From: Cytobacillus sp. FSL H8-0458
Lineage (GTDB): Bacteria > Bacillota > Bacilli > Bacillales > Cytobacillaceae
Direction: 5' to 3'
DNA length: 64,000 nucleotides
NCBI RefSeq assembly: GCF_038002165.1
Contig: NZ_JBBOBR010000001.1
Span: 1,054,001 to 1,118,000 of the forward strand
Shown: positions 32,352-41,203 of the stretch, one piece after another
How positions within the stretch are numbered: position 1 is the first letter of the stretch
How the letters are laid out: each line of letters begins with the position of its first letter
Program-made: the position numbers and the translations under genes
Notes under the pieces: generated by a model
The model's input: the letters and a program-made list of their open reading frames with translations, nothing else
Databases searched by the model: none
What the model was told of the DNA's origin: nothing

Positions 32352-32735
32352 TTAGCAATTGCAGATCATTAATACATTTCCATCAGGGTCCTGAAAGTTG
32401 AAATAAGCAAAATCTCCAATACGCTCTATTTCTTTTACAATGGTGATTCCATGATCTTTTACAAACGTGTAGGCCACATCGATATCATGGGCAAAGAAAT
32501 TAAATAAAACGTGACCGGAAGGAGTCCATTTGAAGGATGGATCAAAGGTGTGGTCATCCAGTGTAAGTCCGGTTTGAGAGGTGACCGGAATGTTGTATAC
32601 CGGCGATTCCACATCATCCATATTAAAAGGCAGTCCAAGCAGGCTGCTATACCATTCAGCCGACTTTTTCAGGTCCTTGACATGAATAAACACATTGTTC
32701 ACTTTGCCTGCGATCGGGGAAGCAATTGAATTCAT
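32352..32735 (-). CDS. VOC family protein (glyoxalase/dioxygenase fold)
   Basis: 127 residues forming one VOC module pair: VNNVFIHVKDLKKSAEWYSS, LLGLPFNMDDVESPVYNIP, and the second half HVLFNFFAHDIDVAYTFVKD ending FQDPDGNVLMICN. Metal ligand candidates are His in FIHV and the C-terminal region, but the usual final Glu is replaced (NVLMIC), so catalytic activity is doubtful. Function unknown. Confidence 0.8.
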   Translation of the reverse strand: MNSIASPIAGKVNNVFIHVKDLKKSAEWYSSLLGLPFNMDDVESPVYNIPVTSQTGLTLDDHTFDPSFKWTPSGHVLFNFFAHDIDVAYTFVKDHGITIVKEIERIGDFAYFNFQDPDGNVLMICNC

Positions 32736-32893
32736 CTACCTCACCACTTTCATTGTATTTATTTTACATATTCTCTATATAGAGGGAAATCCCTTTTTTG
32801 GCTGCCTGGGTGCGGCTATTTTTTGTTAATTAAAAACATCTGAATGGAGCAAAATAGATAGTAGCAGGAAAATAAGATTGCAGAGGTGGTAAC

Positions 32894-33190
32894 ATGGAGG
32901 CATTTCCGATCATTCATACGAACTTCTGGGATGCCATAATCGCAGTGCCATTAGTGGTCCTGCTGACCCAGCTGGGCAAGATGCTCTTTAAAATTCCTAA
33001 GCCATATGTTCCAGGGCTGGCTAATCTCCTTGGACTCATCATATCTGTATTCTTTGCACACAGGAATAATCTGTGGGCTGGCATTTTTATGGGCTTTTTT
33101 TATGGAAATGCGGCTGCAGGATTATATTCTTCCTTAAAGGCACAAATCCTCGCCTTTCGGAAGACTGGTGAAGGAGGAAATAAAAATTGA
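32894..33190 (+). CDS. Small membrane protein, holin-like layout
   Basis: 98 residues with three hydrophobic segments (about 12-32, 42-58, 62-82). The order of helices and charged tail (RKTGEGGNKN) resembles small phage holins, but no lysin gene is nearby, so holin is only a resemblance. GAGGTGG precedes ATG. Its TGA stop overlaps the TTG start of the DUF3189 gene, giving tight coupling of the two proteins. Confidence 0.65.
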   Translation: MEAFPIIHTNFWDAIIAVPLVVLLTQLGKMLFKIPKPYVPGLANLLGLIISVFFAHRNNLWAGIFMGFFYGNAAAGLYSSLKAQILAFRKTGEGGNKN

Positions 33191-33693
33191 TCTATATCTA
33201 TCATGATTTTGGGGGAACTCATACAACATCCCTTGCAGCAGCATACCATCTGAAAATCATTCAGAATCGAAAACTTAAAAAAGAAGAAGTCATTCAGGTG
33301 CCATTTTTTAATAAATTGACAAAGAAAGATGCAGGAACTCTTATTTTTCATGGTACAGACGAAGAGGATAATCCGGTATATACTCTTGGAAGAAGGTCTT
33401 CCAAACTGACAATTGAAACTCTGCATCACTTTTGTCTCTTATTAAGTAACCATAAAGCAATTCACGAGAAAATCATCCTCTCTAATACTTCACCTGCTGT
33501 TCCGATCATTATGTCAATCGGTGGATTCTTAGCCCACGGCCTGGGGCTGGGTACATTAGGAACACCGCTTTTGATAAAAGGAGCCCAGCAGTGCAGCGGG
33601 AATATTCTTGACCTTGTGAATGAAACAAAAAAGACTGCTGCCGGCTCAGATGCCGCGATAGTAAAAATTGATAATAAAAAGTTCCAGGCATAA
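33187..33693 (+). CDS. DUF3189 family protein
   Basis: 168 residues from TTG 33187 with AAGGAGG nine bases before and the TTGA overlap with the preceding stop. MIYIYHDFGGTHTTSLAAAY is the family's opening, with a glycine-rich G-G-T-H-T-T-S loop that recalls a degenerate P-loop without Lys. A hydrophobic stretch LSIGGFLAHGLGLGTLGTPL follows around residue 110. DUF3189 genes are found in spore-forming Firmicutes; the role is unknown. Confidence 0.8.
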   Translation: MIYIYHDFGGTHTTSLAAAYHLKIIQNRKLKKEEVIQVPFFNKLTKKDAGTLIFHGTDEEDNPVYTLGRRSSKLTIETLHHFCLLLSNHKAIHEKIILSNTSPAVPIIMSIGGFLAHGLGLGTLGTPLLIKGAQQCSGNILDLVNETKKTAAGSDAAIVKIDNKKFQA

Positions 33694-33732
33694 GAAAAGA
33701 ATCTGAAATTTAAGATGGTTCTTTTCTTATGC
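33688..33732. repeat. Long inverted repeat after DUF3189 gene
   Basis: GCATAAGAAAAGAA (33688-33701) is perfectly inverted as TTCTTTTCTTATGC (33719-33732) across a 17-nt loop. The left arm starts inside the last codons of the gene. A terminator or mRNA-stabilising hairpin is likely, though no T tract follows. Confidence 0.7.
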
Positions 33733-33854
33733 GGGGTGATATACAGAAATAGAAGTAAGCAAATTATGATAGTAACTAATTATACCCCCATAATATATGG
33801 ATACTCCTCCGAATACTTTGAATATAATCAATAACTAGTCTTGAGGAGAATATT

Positions 33855-34466
33855 ATGAAATCACCAGCTAAGGGAGCCCTTGTCATGGTAATAGCAGGGG
33901 CTTTAACGTTTTCTGCTGCCAATGGCATATTGAAAGCAACTGAACTTTTTTCAGCGGAAAATTCATCTGTTTTAACAGGTATTCAAAAAAAATCTGAAGC
34001 ATACATACAACATGACAAAAAGGCTGAATCAAAAACAGTGGCTGTAAAAAATAAGGTGAAACAAAAAACGGAGGAAAATACTCCTGCTTCTGCAGAATCC
34101 CCCATAAAGGGAGAAAGCAATGAGGCAATTGCTGCTGTGCAAAAGGATACCGAAGTATCGAGCCGGAAACCTGCAGCAAAACCAGTGATTAAAACGGAAT
34201 CTGTATCAGCCAAAAAGCCTTCGGCTCCGGAGCCTGCTTCTGCGCCTTCAGGAAATAAGACAACAAGTGAACCCGCAAAACCTGTGACCAGCCCAAAAGA
34301 TACCCAAGCACCTGCCTCTGGCACTGGAGGGAATAGTACAGCAAGTCCTGCAGAAGAAGTTCTAAACCATGGCAAGCAGGTTTCTCAGGAGGCTAAAGAA
34401 AAGGCTGAGAGCAGAAGGGCGGATAAAGGAAATGAAAACAAAGAAAGCAATGGGAAGAACTTATAG
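33855..34466 (+). CDS. Secreted or membrane-anchored low-complexity protein
   Basis: 203 residues, GAGGAG before ATG. An N-terminal hydrophobic helix GALVMVIAGALTFSAANGIL could be a signal peptide or anchor. The rest is a repetitive Lys/Ala/Pro/Ser/Glu linker (for example KKPSAPEPASAPSGNKTTSE) with no cysteine and no folded domain, ending in a charged helix QVSQEAKEKAESRRADKGNE. Probably a cell-wall-spanning extracytoplasmic protein. It converges on the polysaccharide fusion gene and shares a terminator with it. Confidence 0.7.
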   Translation: MKSPAKGALVMVIAGALTFSAANGILKATELFSAENSSVLTGIQKKSEAYIQHDKKAESKTVAVKNKVKQKTEENTPASAESPIKGESNEAIAAVQKDTEVSSRKPAAKPVIKTESVSAKKPSAPEPASAPSGNKTTSEPAKPVTSPKDTQAPASGTGGNSTASPAEEVLNHGKQVSQEAKEKAESRRADKGNENKESNGKNL

Positions 34467-34489
34467 ACTTCCTGGATCATGAAAAATCC

Positions 34490-34523
34490 AAAGGCCTCTC
34501 CCGCAATTGGGAAAGGCCTTTTA
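34490..34523. terminator. Bidirectional terminator
   Basis: AAAGGCCTCTCCC/GGGAAAGGCCTTTT hairpin (one mismatch) between convergent genes, T-rich on both ends. Confidence 0.88.
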
Positions 34524-34525
34524 TT

Positions 34526-37500
34526 TTATTTAGTATTCATCAAGGAATGATCCTGGGTTGCGTTTCCTTTACGTTTTAATTTGTTCCAGCCGACAGTAAC
34601 TCCTTTTATGGCGGAGAAAATCGATTTTACCACTACATAGGTCATCAGCTGTTTATATAAAATTCGCTGCAAAAACAATGAGGCCAGTGGTTTAGGATTT
34701 TCTTTTTCCAGCCTGAACGCATATAAGGAGGTAAAGAAATCCATCAAGTAAAATAGTATAAAACCAATGGCTGCTTTTTCTGGTTTCGTGCTGAATAGAG
34801 CAAAAAGAAATAGGATATCTGCAATAGGAGAAATCGTTTGATAAACATATTGAAAAAGCCACATGTTTGGAAGGGCTACATACCCTAATGACTGATGTTT
34901 CCTGTTAAATAACGCCTCCCTATGTTTCCAGAGGCATTGAAGAGTCCCATATACCCAACGGTAGCGCTGTTTTGCCAGGCTTTTAATATCTTCCGGCACT
35001 TCAGTATAAGCATAGGCCTTTTCTTCAAATTCAATTTTCTTTCCATTGCGCAATAGGGCAAGCGTTATATCCGTATCCTCTGCAAGTGTATCCTCGCTAA
35101 AGCAGCCTGCTTCTTCAACCGCAGACTTTTTCCATGCACCGATTGCACCTGGTACTACAGTAATACAGTTGAGAGCGGCGAAGGCTCTTCTTTCCAGGTT
35201 AAAGCCTGTCACATATTCAATGTGCTGCCAGTTCGTCAGGAGATTCCCTTTATTGCCAACCTTGACATTACCTGACACAGCAGCTACCTGATCGTCCTTA
35301 AAATGGCTGACAAGCAATGGTATAGCATTTTCTGCAATAAGCGTATCGGCATCTAAAGCAACCACAATTTCTCCCTTAGCTTCCTTGAATCCAAGGTTTA
35401 CAGCTGAAGACTTTCCGCCATTGGCTTTTTTAATTAATCTGACGCCGGGATTGTCTGCAAAAGCTTCCTCAACGGCACGGGCCGTCTGATCCTTTGAGCC
35501 ATCATCAATAACCAGTATTTCAAAAGCAGAATAGTCACTGGTTAAAATGGAATCTATAGTTTTGCAGATGACCTTTTCCTCATTATAAGCAGCAATGACC
35601 ACACTGACATATGGAGTAAATCCAGGGTCAATCTTTGTCTCTTTATACCTCTTAACCTGTTTCCTAGACAGGAAAACAAGAAAAATCAGACGCAAAATTC
35701 CTAAAAGGATGGCTGAATAAAACAAAAAGCTGATGCCGGTGTTCCAGTTTTTAAGGATTTTAAAAACGGCACTATCATATACAGAATAAGGGTTTTCCTG
35801 ATCGGCAAAAGGCATGATCTCACTGTCACTTTTCTCAATTAAGCCGGCAGTAGTTGAAAATGTATAGCCGCGGCTTTTAAGTGTTTCAATAATAATCGGA
35901 AGGGCCTCAACTGTTTTGGAGCGGTCACCCCCGGCATCATGAAGCAAAATAACATTCCCTTCTGACAGCTGATCCAATGTTTGATTTACAAGATCATCTG
36001 CTGTGGCTCCCTGCCAATCTCCAGAGTCAATGGATTGGCCGACCATGGTATAGCCAAGCTTCTGGGCTTCCATTATAGGAAGCTGCTCATTTTTTGTGGC
36101 CAGTTCCGTATCTGCAATGTATGGAGGCCGGAAAAGAGTCATAGAACGCCCAGTTATGCCTTGAATTAAGCGTTGTGTTGCATTCAATTCCATCCGCAGA
36201 CGAGAAGGTGTGATGGATGTAATATCTGGATGTGTAAAGGTATGGTTTCCAATTTCATGCCCCTCATCATAAATTCTTTTAACAAGCTGAGGATGCATCA
36301 AAGCATTTTCCCCAACAACAAAAAAAGTGCCTTTCACCTTATATCTGTTCAATATGTCCAGTATTTCTGGAGTGTAGGATGGATCAGGACCGTCATCAAA
36401 CGTAAGGACGACTTCTTTTTTACTTGATTGTCCATGTCGGATTACTTCAAAAGGCTTTGGATATTTGACATAGGATTCCTTTTTTATCATTCCATTGGAA
36501 TCCATTTCAATTGTCCTTCTTCCTTTTTCTTTTTGTGATGCGATTTTCAATATTTCTCCGTTCCCGGTATGAAGGGCTGAAAAATGACTATCAAAGGTAC
36601 TAAGCACTTGAGATGGTTTTTTGGCTTCATTAGTCTTGTTAAGAAAATTCCAAATCGAAGGATCCTCGGAACCGAGCCGCCATATGGCAATGCCAGTAGA
36701 ATCTCTATTTAGAGCAAGGTTCATCTGGTTATAAAAAGTGGCAGCATCCAAAAACCAGACAGTATGATTTTTTCCATTCTGTGTATATCGTAAGTAGGGG
36801 TTTCCAGCTTCCATACTCCAATTGATATGGAGGTTCGCTTCCCTGCCCATCTTCATGATATCCCCAAACGTCATTTCAGCTGCAGGTTCATTAGAATTTT
36901 CTTCCCAGTTGTAACCGTATGTTCCAAGGCCTGCAACCAATTTGCCGGAGGGAATATCAGTTTGATTCAAGTTCTCCTTTACCCAATCTGTTTGAGCGAC
37001 AGGCCCTGGTGCGCTCATGGAGTAATGCTGGTCATAAAGCATCACAATGACACGGTCGGCGTATTTAGCCAAAGAAGCATAATCATAGCTTTCATCATTC
37101 GGCGGAACATCCAATGTTACCATTAAATCTACCTTATGAAAGGCTTTGTACACCTTACTCATGAATTGTGTAAAATTATCCCTGTCAGAAGGTTTAATCG
37201 CTTCGAAGTCAATATTAATCCCATCGAAATTATTTGATACCACATAAAAAATCATATCTTCAATAAAGCGGTCTTCAGCCCCTGGAACAGTGAATAACCT
37301 ATGCAGAACATCTGAATCCCATTTGCCGTCTATAAAATTATTTACTAATGGCAAAACCTTGATTTCATGTTCTTTAGCTTCTTTTACAATGGATGGGTCA
37401 ATGGAGGACTTGACCTTTAGATCTGGTGTAACCTGCATCCATTCAGGTACCAAAGTAGTTATAGACTCTTTATTTTTCTTGAAAGATATTTTACTATTTT

Positions 37501-38215
37501 CGTCCCAATTGACATAGAATCCATAAACTTCTTGATTTTGATCAATTTGTGCCATATTAAGCTTTGCTGGAATTTTGGCATCAGCGTTTGTTTCTTGAAC
37601 CTGAGATTCCGAATCTTTTTCATTGAAAGGCTTGTCAATGGGCTCTATCTGTGTGTTTGAAGTGTGTTGATCCAGAGTCAATGCAGGGAATTTGGGAGCT
37701 GTATTAAGGCTCTCAATAAAAAATGCTGAAATCACTGCAATTAATAGAGTGAAGCCTGCAGTCATACGCTTGATTAGAGACCATCGCCTTTTAGCAGGAT
37801 CAAGAAATATAGATTCCTGTTTTCCATCATTTTTTTTCAGCCCCAGATTATAAAACCAGAGGAAGAAAAAATAGCAGACAAGTCCAACAACCCCTCCTAA
37901 AATACCTGAAACAACTGAATCGGAAGATAATATTCCGCTTTTAAGACTTGAAATCAGCCAGAAATTTTCTAATGGGCCAAAATCCATGTAAGGCAGCTTA
38001 TCTATGTATGGGATAAAAACAGTAATCAGAGAGCCCAGGAATAAGGCAATAATATTAAGGCCCAGAATCAGTGAACAAGCAAACAACAATGGAATTTTAT
38101 AACTATCCAAAGGTAGAAATGCCAGAAAGAAACCTGTAGTACTTGCGATTGCTCCTGCGGTACCAGATACAGGGGCAAACAGAGATCTGACAATCCACCT
38201 AAAAAAAAGATCCAC
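34526..38215 (-). CDS. Membrane GH18 - NodB deacetylase - GT2 polysaccharide fusion protein
   Basis: 1229 residues from GTG 38215 (GGGAGGA six bases before; the longer in-frame TTG is within that site). Order: N-terminal block of about five helices (1-175); linker; GH18 domain (about 230-530) with FDGINIDFEAI, catalytic Glu present and the middle Asp of DGxDxDxE replaced by Asn; CE4/NodB deacetylase (about 598-795) with TFDDGPD, HTFTHPD and RPPY; one helix; GT2 synthase (about 868-1095) with VVIAAYNEE, ALDADT, EDTD and QRYRW; then about three helices. Synthase plus deacetylase recalls PgaC/PgaB or IcaA/IcaB of poly-N-acetylglucosamine, with an added hydrolase. The product is predicted, not shown. 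Confidence 0.92.
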   Translation of the reverse strand: MDLFFRWIVRSLFAPVSGTAGAIASTTGFFLAFLPLDSYKIPLLFACSLILGLNIIALFLGSLITVFIPYIDKLPYMDFGPLENFWLISSLKSGILSSDSVVSGILGGVVGLVCYFFFLWFYNLGLKKNDGKQESIFLDPAKRRWSLIKRMTAGFTLLIAVISAFFIESLNTAPKFPALTLDQHTSNTQIEPIDKPFNEKDSESQVQETNADAKIPAKLNMAQIDQNQEVYGFYVNWDENSKISFKKNKESITTLVPEWMQVTPDLKVKSSIDPSIVKEAKEHEIKVLPLVNNFIDGKWDSDVLHRLFTVPGAEDRFIEDMIFYVVSNNFDGINIDFEAIKPSDRDNFTQFMSKVYKAFHKVDLMVTLDVPPNDESYDYASLAKYADRVIVMLYDQHYSMSAPGPVAQTDWVKENLNQTDIPSGKLVAGLGTYGYNWEENSNEPAAEMTFGDIMKMGREANLHINWSMEAGNPYLRYTQNGKNHTVWFLDAATFYNQMNLALNRDSTGIAIWRLGSEDPSIWNFLNKTNEAKKPSQVLSTFDSHFSALHTGNGEILKIASQKEKGRRTIEMDSNGMIKKESYVKYPKPFEVIRHGQSSKKEVVLTFDDGPDPSYTPEILDILNRYKVKGTFFVVGENALMHPQLVKRIYDEGHEIGNHTFTHPDITSITPSRLRMELNATQRLIQGITGRSMTLFRPPYIADTELATKNEQLPIMEAQKLGYTMVGQSIDSGDWQGATADDLVNQTLDQLSEGNVILLHDAGGDRSKTVEALPIIIETLKSRGYTFSTTAGLIEKSDSEIMPFADQENPYSVYDSAVFKILKNWNTGISFLFYSAILLGILRLIFLVFLSRKQVKRYKETKIDPGFTPYVSVVIAAYNEEKVICKTIDSILTSDYSAFEILVIDDGSKDQTARAVEEAFADNPGVRLIKKANGGKSSAVNLGFKEAKGEIVVALDADTLIAENAIPLLVSHFKDDQVAAVSGNVKVGNKGNLLTNWQHIEYVTGFNLERRAFAALNCITVVPGAIGAWKKSAVEEAGCFSEDTLAEDTDITLALLRNGKKIEFEEKAYAYTEVPEDIKSLAKQRYRWVYGTLQCLWKHREALFNRKHQSLGYVALPNMWLFQYVYQTISPIADILFLFALFSTKPEKAAIGFILFYLMDFFTSLYAFRLEKENPKPLASLFLQRILYKQLMTYVVVKSIFSAIKGVTVGWNKLKRKGNATQDHSLMNTK

Positions 38216-38483
38216 ATTTATTCCTCCCAATATGTAGTGTTAAGTATGTAAGCATCAGGAGTTTAATAGGGTATGCCGGTACTCCCAACCCTCCATTTTT
38301 CTGAGAAAAATGACCATCAACAAAAATTTAGGGTTTCATTCCTTAATTTTGGGGGTAGGTAAAAATTTTGTGCCGATTTTTTAATGGTAAAACTGGTTAA
38401 ACATAAAAGATGCATATTGTAAACCTGTCCGGCAGTATGATGAAGTAATAGCTATTTGTCAGATCGCCGGAGGGAGAATAGGA

Positions 38484-39980
38484 ATGGCCTATTATCGGGA
38501 TCCGCAGTTATCAGTTGAAGAAATGCTTTCCATCATCAGAAACGGACTCGGCATTTCACAGGTCCAGAAAAAAATTATTGTTGTCGGAGCCGGTATGTCC
38601 GGGCTGGTAGCTGCTTCACTGCTGAAGGATGCCGGTCATGATGTAACGGTTTTAGAAGCAACACAAAGGGTTGGCGGCAGGATTTTTACGATGAGAGAGC
38701 CGTTCATGGACGATTTGTACCTGGATGTTGGCGCCATGCGAATTCCCCATAATCATCCATTAGTCCTTGAGTATATTAAAAAATTCCGTTTAAAAGTAAA
38801 TGAATTCAGGAACACAACACCCCAGGACCTGATCTTTGCCAATGGAATAAAAACCAATCGAACTGCCTATCAGAAGAATCCGGATATTCTGTGCTACCCG
38901 GTTGCACCGCATGAAAAAGGGAAGACAGCGGAAGAGCTGCTCACGATGGCAATAAAGCCGGTTGCAGATTTTATTAATCAAAACCCCGGACAAAATTGGA
39001 ATATCGTAGTTAGAGAGTTTGACCGGTATCCCATGAGCTATTTTCTCAGATACAATCCAGTGGGGCCTGGCCTATCACCTGGAGCTCTTGAAAGCATTAA
39101 AGTTCTGCTGGGTCTGGAAGGGTTTCCGGAGATGAGCTTTCCGGCCATTCTGCGGGAACTTCTTCCTTTATTTAGCCCGGACATTCATTTTTATGAAATA
39201 GAGGGAGGGAATGATAAGCTCCCAAATGCTTTTTTGCCTCAGTTAAAACAAGATCTTAATTTCGGCTATCAGATGACAAAAATAGAGCAGGGTCATGAGC
39301 AGGTTACCATTCATGCCAGACATACCCTGAGCCAACGGCCTTTGGCAGTAACTGGTGATCTGGCCATTATCACCATTCCGTTTTCTTTGCTCTCCTTCGT
39401 TGAAGTCGTTCCCCGGCATTCATTTTCCCATAATAAATGGAAAGCCATTCGGGAACTTCATTATGTTTCTTCCACGAAAATCGGACTGCAGTTTAAGCAG
39501 CGATTCTGGGAACGTGAAGGGCTGCATGGAGGGAAGCTGATGACAGATCTGCCCATTCGCTTCGCTGCATATCCAAGCCATCTGATCGGGTCTTCAGGTT
39601 CGGGGGTGATTATGGCAAGCTATACCTGGGAAGATGATACTTTATCCTGGGATAATCTTAAAGAAGGTGACCGGATCCGGAATGCCCTTGACAATTTGGC
39701 TGTTGTTCATGGCAATCAGGTTTACGAGCATTTCTTAACAGGAGCTTCCCATAGCTGGTCGCAGTACCCTTTTTCCGGCGGTGCCTTCTCGATGTTCAAG
39801 CCGAACCAGGAAACAGAGCTGTACCCAGCAATTCCTGTCCCTGAGGGAAGAGTTCATTTCGCCGGAGAACATACTTCCACAGCCCCGGGCTGGATTGAAG
39901 GAGCAATTCAATCAGGCATAAGGGCTGCAAGTGAAGTGACTGATTTGCCCAGAGGGTATTATAGGTGGTATAAAGGCTAA
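38484..39980 (+). CDS. Flavin amine oxidase (L-amino-acid/monoamine oxidase type)
   Basis: 498 residues, CGGAGGGAG before ATG. The FAD-binding dinucleotide fold is IIVVGAGMSGLVAASLLKDA (about 31-50), followed by VLEATQRVGGRI, the GG-Arg motif. The C-terminal flavin contact is RVHFAGEHTSTAPGWIEGAI then QSGIRAA. The middle part LRYNPVGPGLSPGALESIKV is typical of bacterial L-amino-acid oxidases. It would oxidise an amine or amino acid, giving H2O2 and ammonia; the substrate is unknown. No signal peptide. Single-gene unit with a terminator after it. Confidence 0.87.
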   Translation: MAYYRDPQLSVEEMLSIIRNGLGISQVQKKIIVVGAGMSGLVAASLLKDAGHDVTVLEATQRVGGRIFTMREPFMDDLYLDVGAMRIPHNHPLVLEYIKKFRLKVNEFRNTTPQDLIFANGIKTNRTAYQKNPDILCYPVAPHEKGKTAEELLTMAIKPVADFINQNPGQNWNIVVREFDRYPMSYFLRYNPVGPGLSPGALESIKVLLGLEGFPEMSFPAILRELLPLFSPDIHFYEIEGGNDKLPNAFLPQLKQDLNFGYQMTKIEQGHEQVTIHARHTLSQRPLAVTGDLAIITIPFSLLSFVEVVPRHSFSHNKWKAIRELHYVSSTKIGLQFKQRFWEREGLHGGKLMTDLPIRFAAYPSHLIGSSGSGVIMASYTWEDDTLSWDNLKEGDRIRNALDNLAVVHGNQVYEHFLTGASHSWSQYPFSGGAFSMFKPNQETELYPAIPVPEGRVHFAGEHTSTAPGWIEGAIQSGIRAASEVTDLPRGYYRWYKG

Positions 39981-40012
39981 AATGCGACAAAAATGTCTGT
40001 TTTTGACGTTAA

Positions 40013-40039
40013 AATGTGCCTTTAGATAGGCACTTTTTA
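40013..40039 (+). terminator. Rho-independent terminator after amine oxidase gene
   Basis: GTGCCT/AGGCAC stem, 6-nt loop, TTTTT. Confidence 0.75.
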
Positions 40040-40069
40040 ACGATTTTCCAACAAATTGTACAAGACAGG

Positions 40070-40091
40070 TGTAAACGCTTTCAATTATAAT
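40070..40091 (+). promoter_or_regulatory. cre (CcpA) site adjoining a -10 element
   Basis: TGTAAACGCTTTCA (40070-40083) fits the CcpA consensus TGWAANCGNTNWCA at every position and is followed by TATAAT at 40086-40091. The site therefore sits between the -35 and -10 regions of the promoter for the 43-residue gene, predicting glucose repression. Confidence 0.75.
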
Positions 40092-40125
40092 TGAAGTATC
40101 AGATAGGAAAGGGGGATGCGTTCAG

Positions 40126-40257
40126 GTGGAACTTTTAATGGAGCAATGTGAACATGGCCAGCAGGAAGGACCTTGTGAAGAGTGTGCCCCCAATAAAGAA
40201 GGGGAAGAGACTTTCGATACCTCTGATTATGACTATCATAAGAGACTGTGGTTTTAA
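40126..40257 (+). CDS. Small acidic Cys-rich protein, 43 residues
   Basis: GTG 40126 (or ATG 40138) after AAAGGGGGA. The product carries EQCEHGQQEGPCEECAPNKE, a C-x-H...C-x-x-C set that could bind one zinc, and ends in aromatic residues (DYDYHKRLWF). A clean promoter with a perfect cre site lies just upstream and a strong terminator just after, so this is a self-contained, probably glucose-repressed gene. Family unknown. Confidence 0.65.
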   Translation: MELLMEQCEHGQQEGPCEECAPNKEGEETFDTSDYDYHKRLWF

Positions 40258-40273
40258 AGAAAGCAGGACCTAA

Positions 40274-40309
40274 AAAACGCTTGGGAACAAATTTCCCAAG
40301 CGCTTTTTT
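40274..40309. terminator. Bidirectional terminator
   Basis: AACGCTTGGGAA/TTCCCAAGCGCTT hairpin followed by T runs on both strands, between convergent genes. Confidence 0.88.
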
Positions 40310-40953
40310 CATAGTTTCTTTCTCCTCATCCATTGCGTGGCCGCCCATTTATCACCTATGACAACAGGTGCTCCGCCATGAAGTGTCAGATCGTTTATGT
40401 TCTGGTCATTGTAAAAATATTCAAAGTACACCGCCATGCCTTTTTGTGGAGATACAGAGAGGTTAAGCTTTGGGAAATACGTTTCCCCGCCCTGTTCCAC
40501 ATCATTCAGGTACATGACAAGCGTGCTGATCCTCGGATTGCTTGCTGCTCTGCTGGTTGAAGAGAAGAAGTCATAGTGTGCTTTATATTCCTGGCCTATT
40601 TTATAATTAAGAATCTGCAGCCCTTCACCATGCTCAACAGGAATGTTCATGATTTGTGATACTCTTTTCTCGATTCTGGCGACGATTTCATTTTCCCCTT
40701 CCTCGAAAAACGTACTGCTGCTGGTTCTGAGTTCATCCACTTCAAGGGAGTTGGCAACTTTTGAACGCTGCATGCGATCTTTTGACTGCTGAATCAGCTG
40801 GTCACATTCTTCATCGCTCAAAACATTTCCAAGTACCACAATTAATGGTTCTGCGAATTTAGCGATTATTTGAATTTCCCGATCTTCTGTAATAATTTTA
40901 TTTCCAGCATGATCAAAAATCGTTGGCTCTTTAATAGATGAATCCATTGCCAT
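40309..40953 (-). CDS. Prolyl 4-hydroxylase-type 2OG-Fe(II) oxygenase
   Basis: Start ATG 40953, nine bases after AAGAGG; two more in-frame ATGs flank it. 214 residues. The jelly-roll core (about 100-210) holds the Fe(II) triad: H-x-D in YKAHYDFFSS and the distal His in TLHGGAPV, plus the 2-oxoglutarate Lys in IGDKWAATQWMR. RISTLVMYLNDVEQGGETYF is the conserved P4H strand pair. Close homologues in B. anthracis and B. cereus hydroxylate prolines in collagen-like or elongation-factor proteins. No collagen-like gene is in this window, so the substrate is elsewhere. Confidence 0.92.
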   Translation of the reverse strand: MAMDSSIKEPTIFDHAGNKIITEDREIQIIAKFAEPLIVVLGNVLSDEECDQLIQQSKDRMQRSKVANSLEVDELRTSSSTFFEEGENEIVARIEKRVSQIMNIPVEHGEGLQILNYKIGQEYKAHYDFFSSTSRAASNPRISTLVMYLNDVEQGGETYFPKLNLSVSPQKGMAVYFEYFYNDQNINDLTLHGGAPVVIGDKWAATQWMRRKKL

Positions 40954-41203
40954 GTACATCAACCTCTTTTATTTAGTTTTCTGAAAATTCAATATATTTT
41001 GGTGCTGCTTTACGTATTTCTATTTGTGCGTCCTATACCAGTTTTTCAGCTGGCTGAATTTATTTTACACTCTGATATGAAGGAATTCTATCTTTTTTTT
41101 TTTCTGGAAAACTATAAAAAATTAAAAGAAAGCGTCCGCATTTTATGGATTTAACGGAATATATTTCAATACATAAGCCAGACTGAACAAAAGGAGATGG
41201 ACG

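Noticed and set aside
32894-33190. Phage holin
   Set aside because: Three hydrophobic segments fit, but there is no endolysin or other phage gene nearby and the gene is coupled to DUF3189.
33790-33803. Sigma-K/E -10 (CATAATATA) before the low-complexity secreted protein
   Set aside because: No -35 element at the right distance.
38330-38360. Sigma-B promoter (GGTTT ... GGGGGTAGG) before the amine oxidase gene
   Set aside because: Spacing and -10 fit only loosely; not enough to call.
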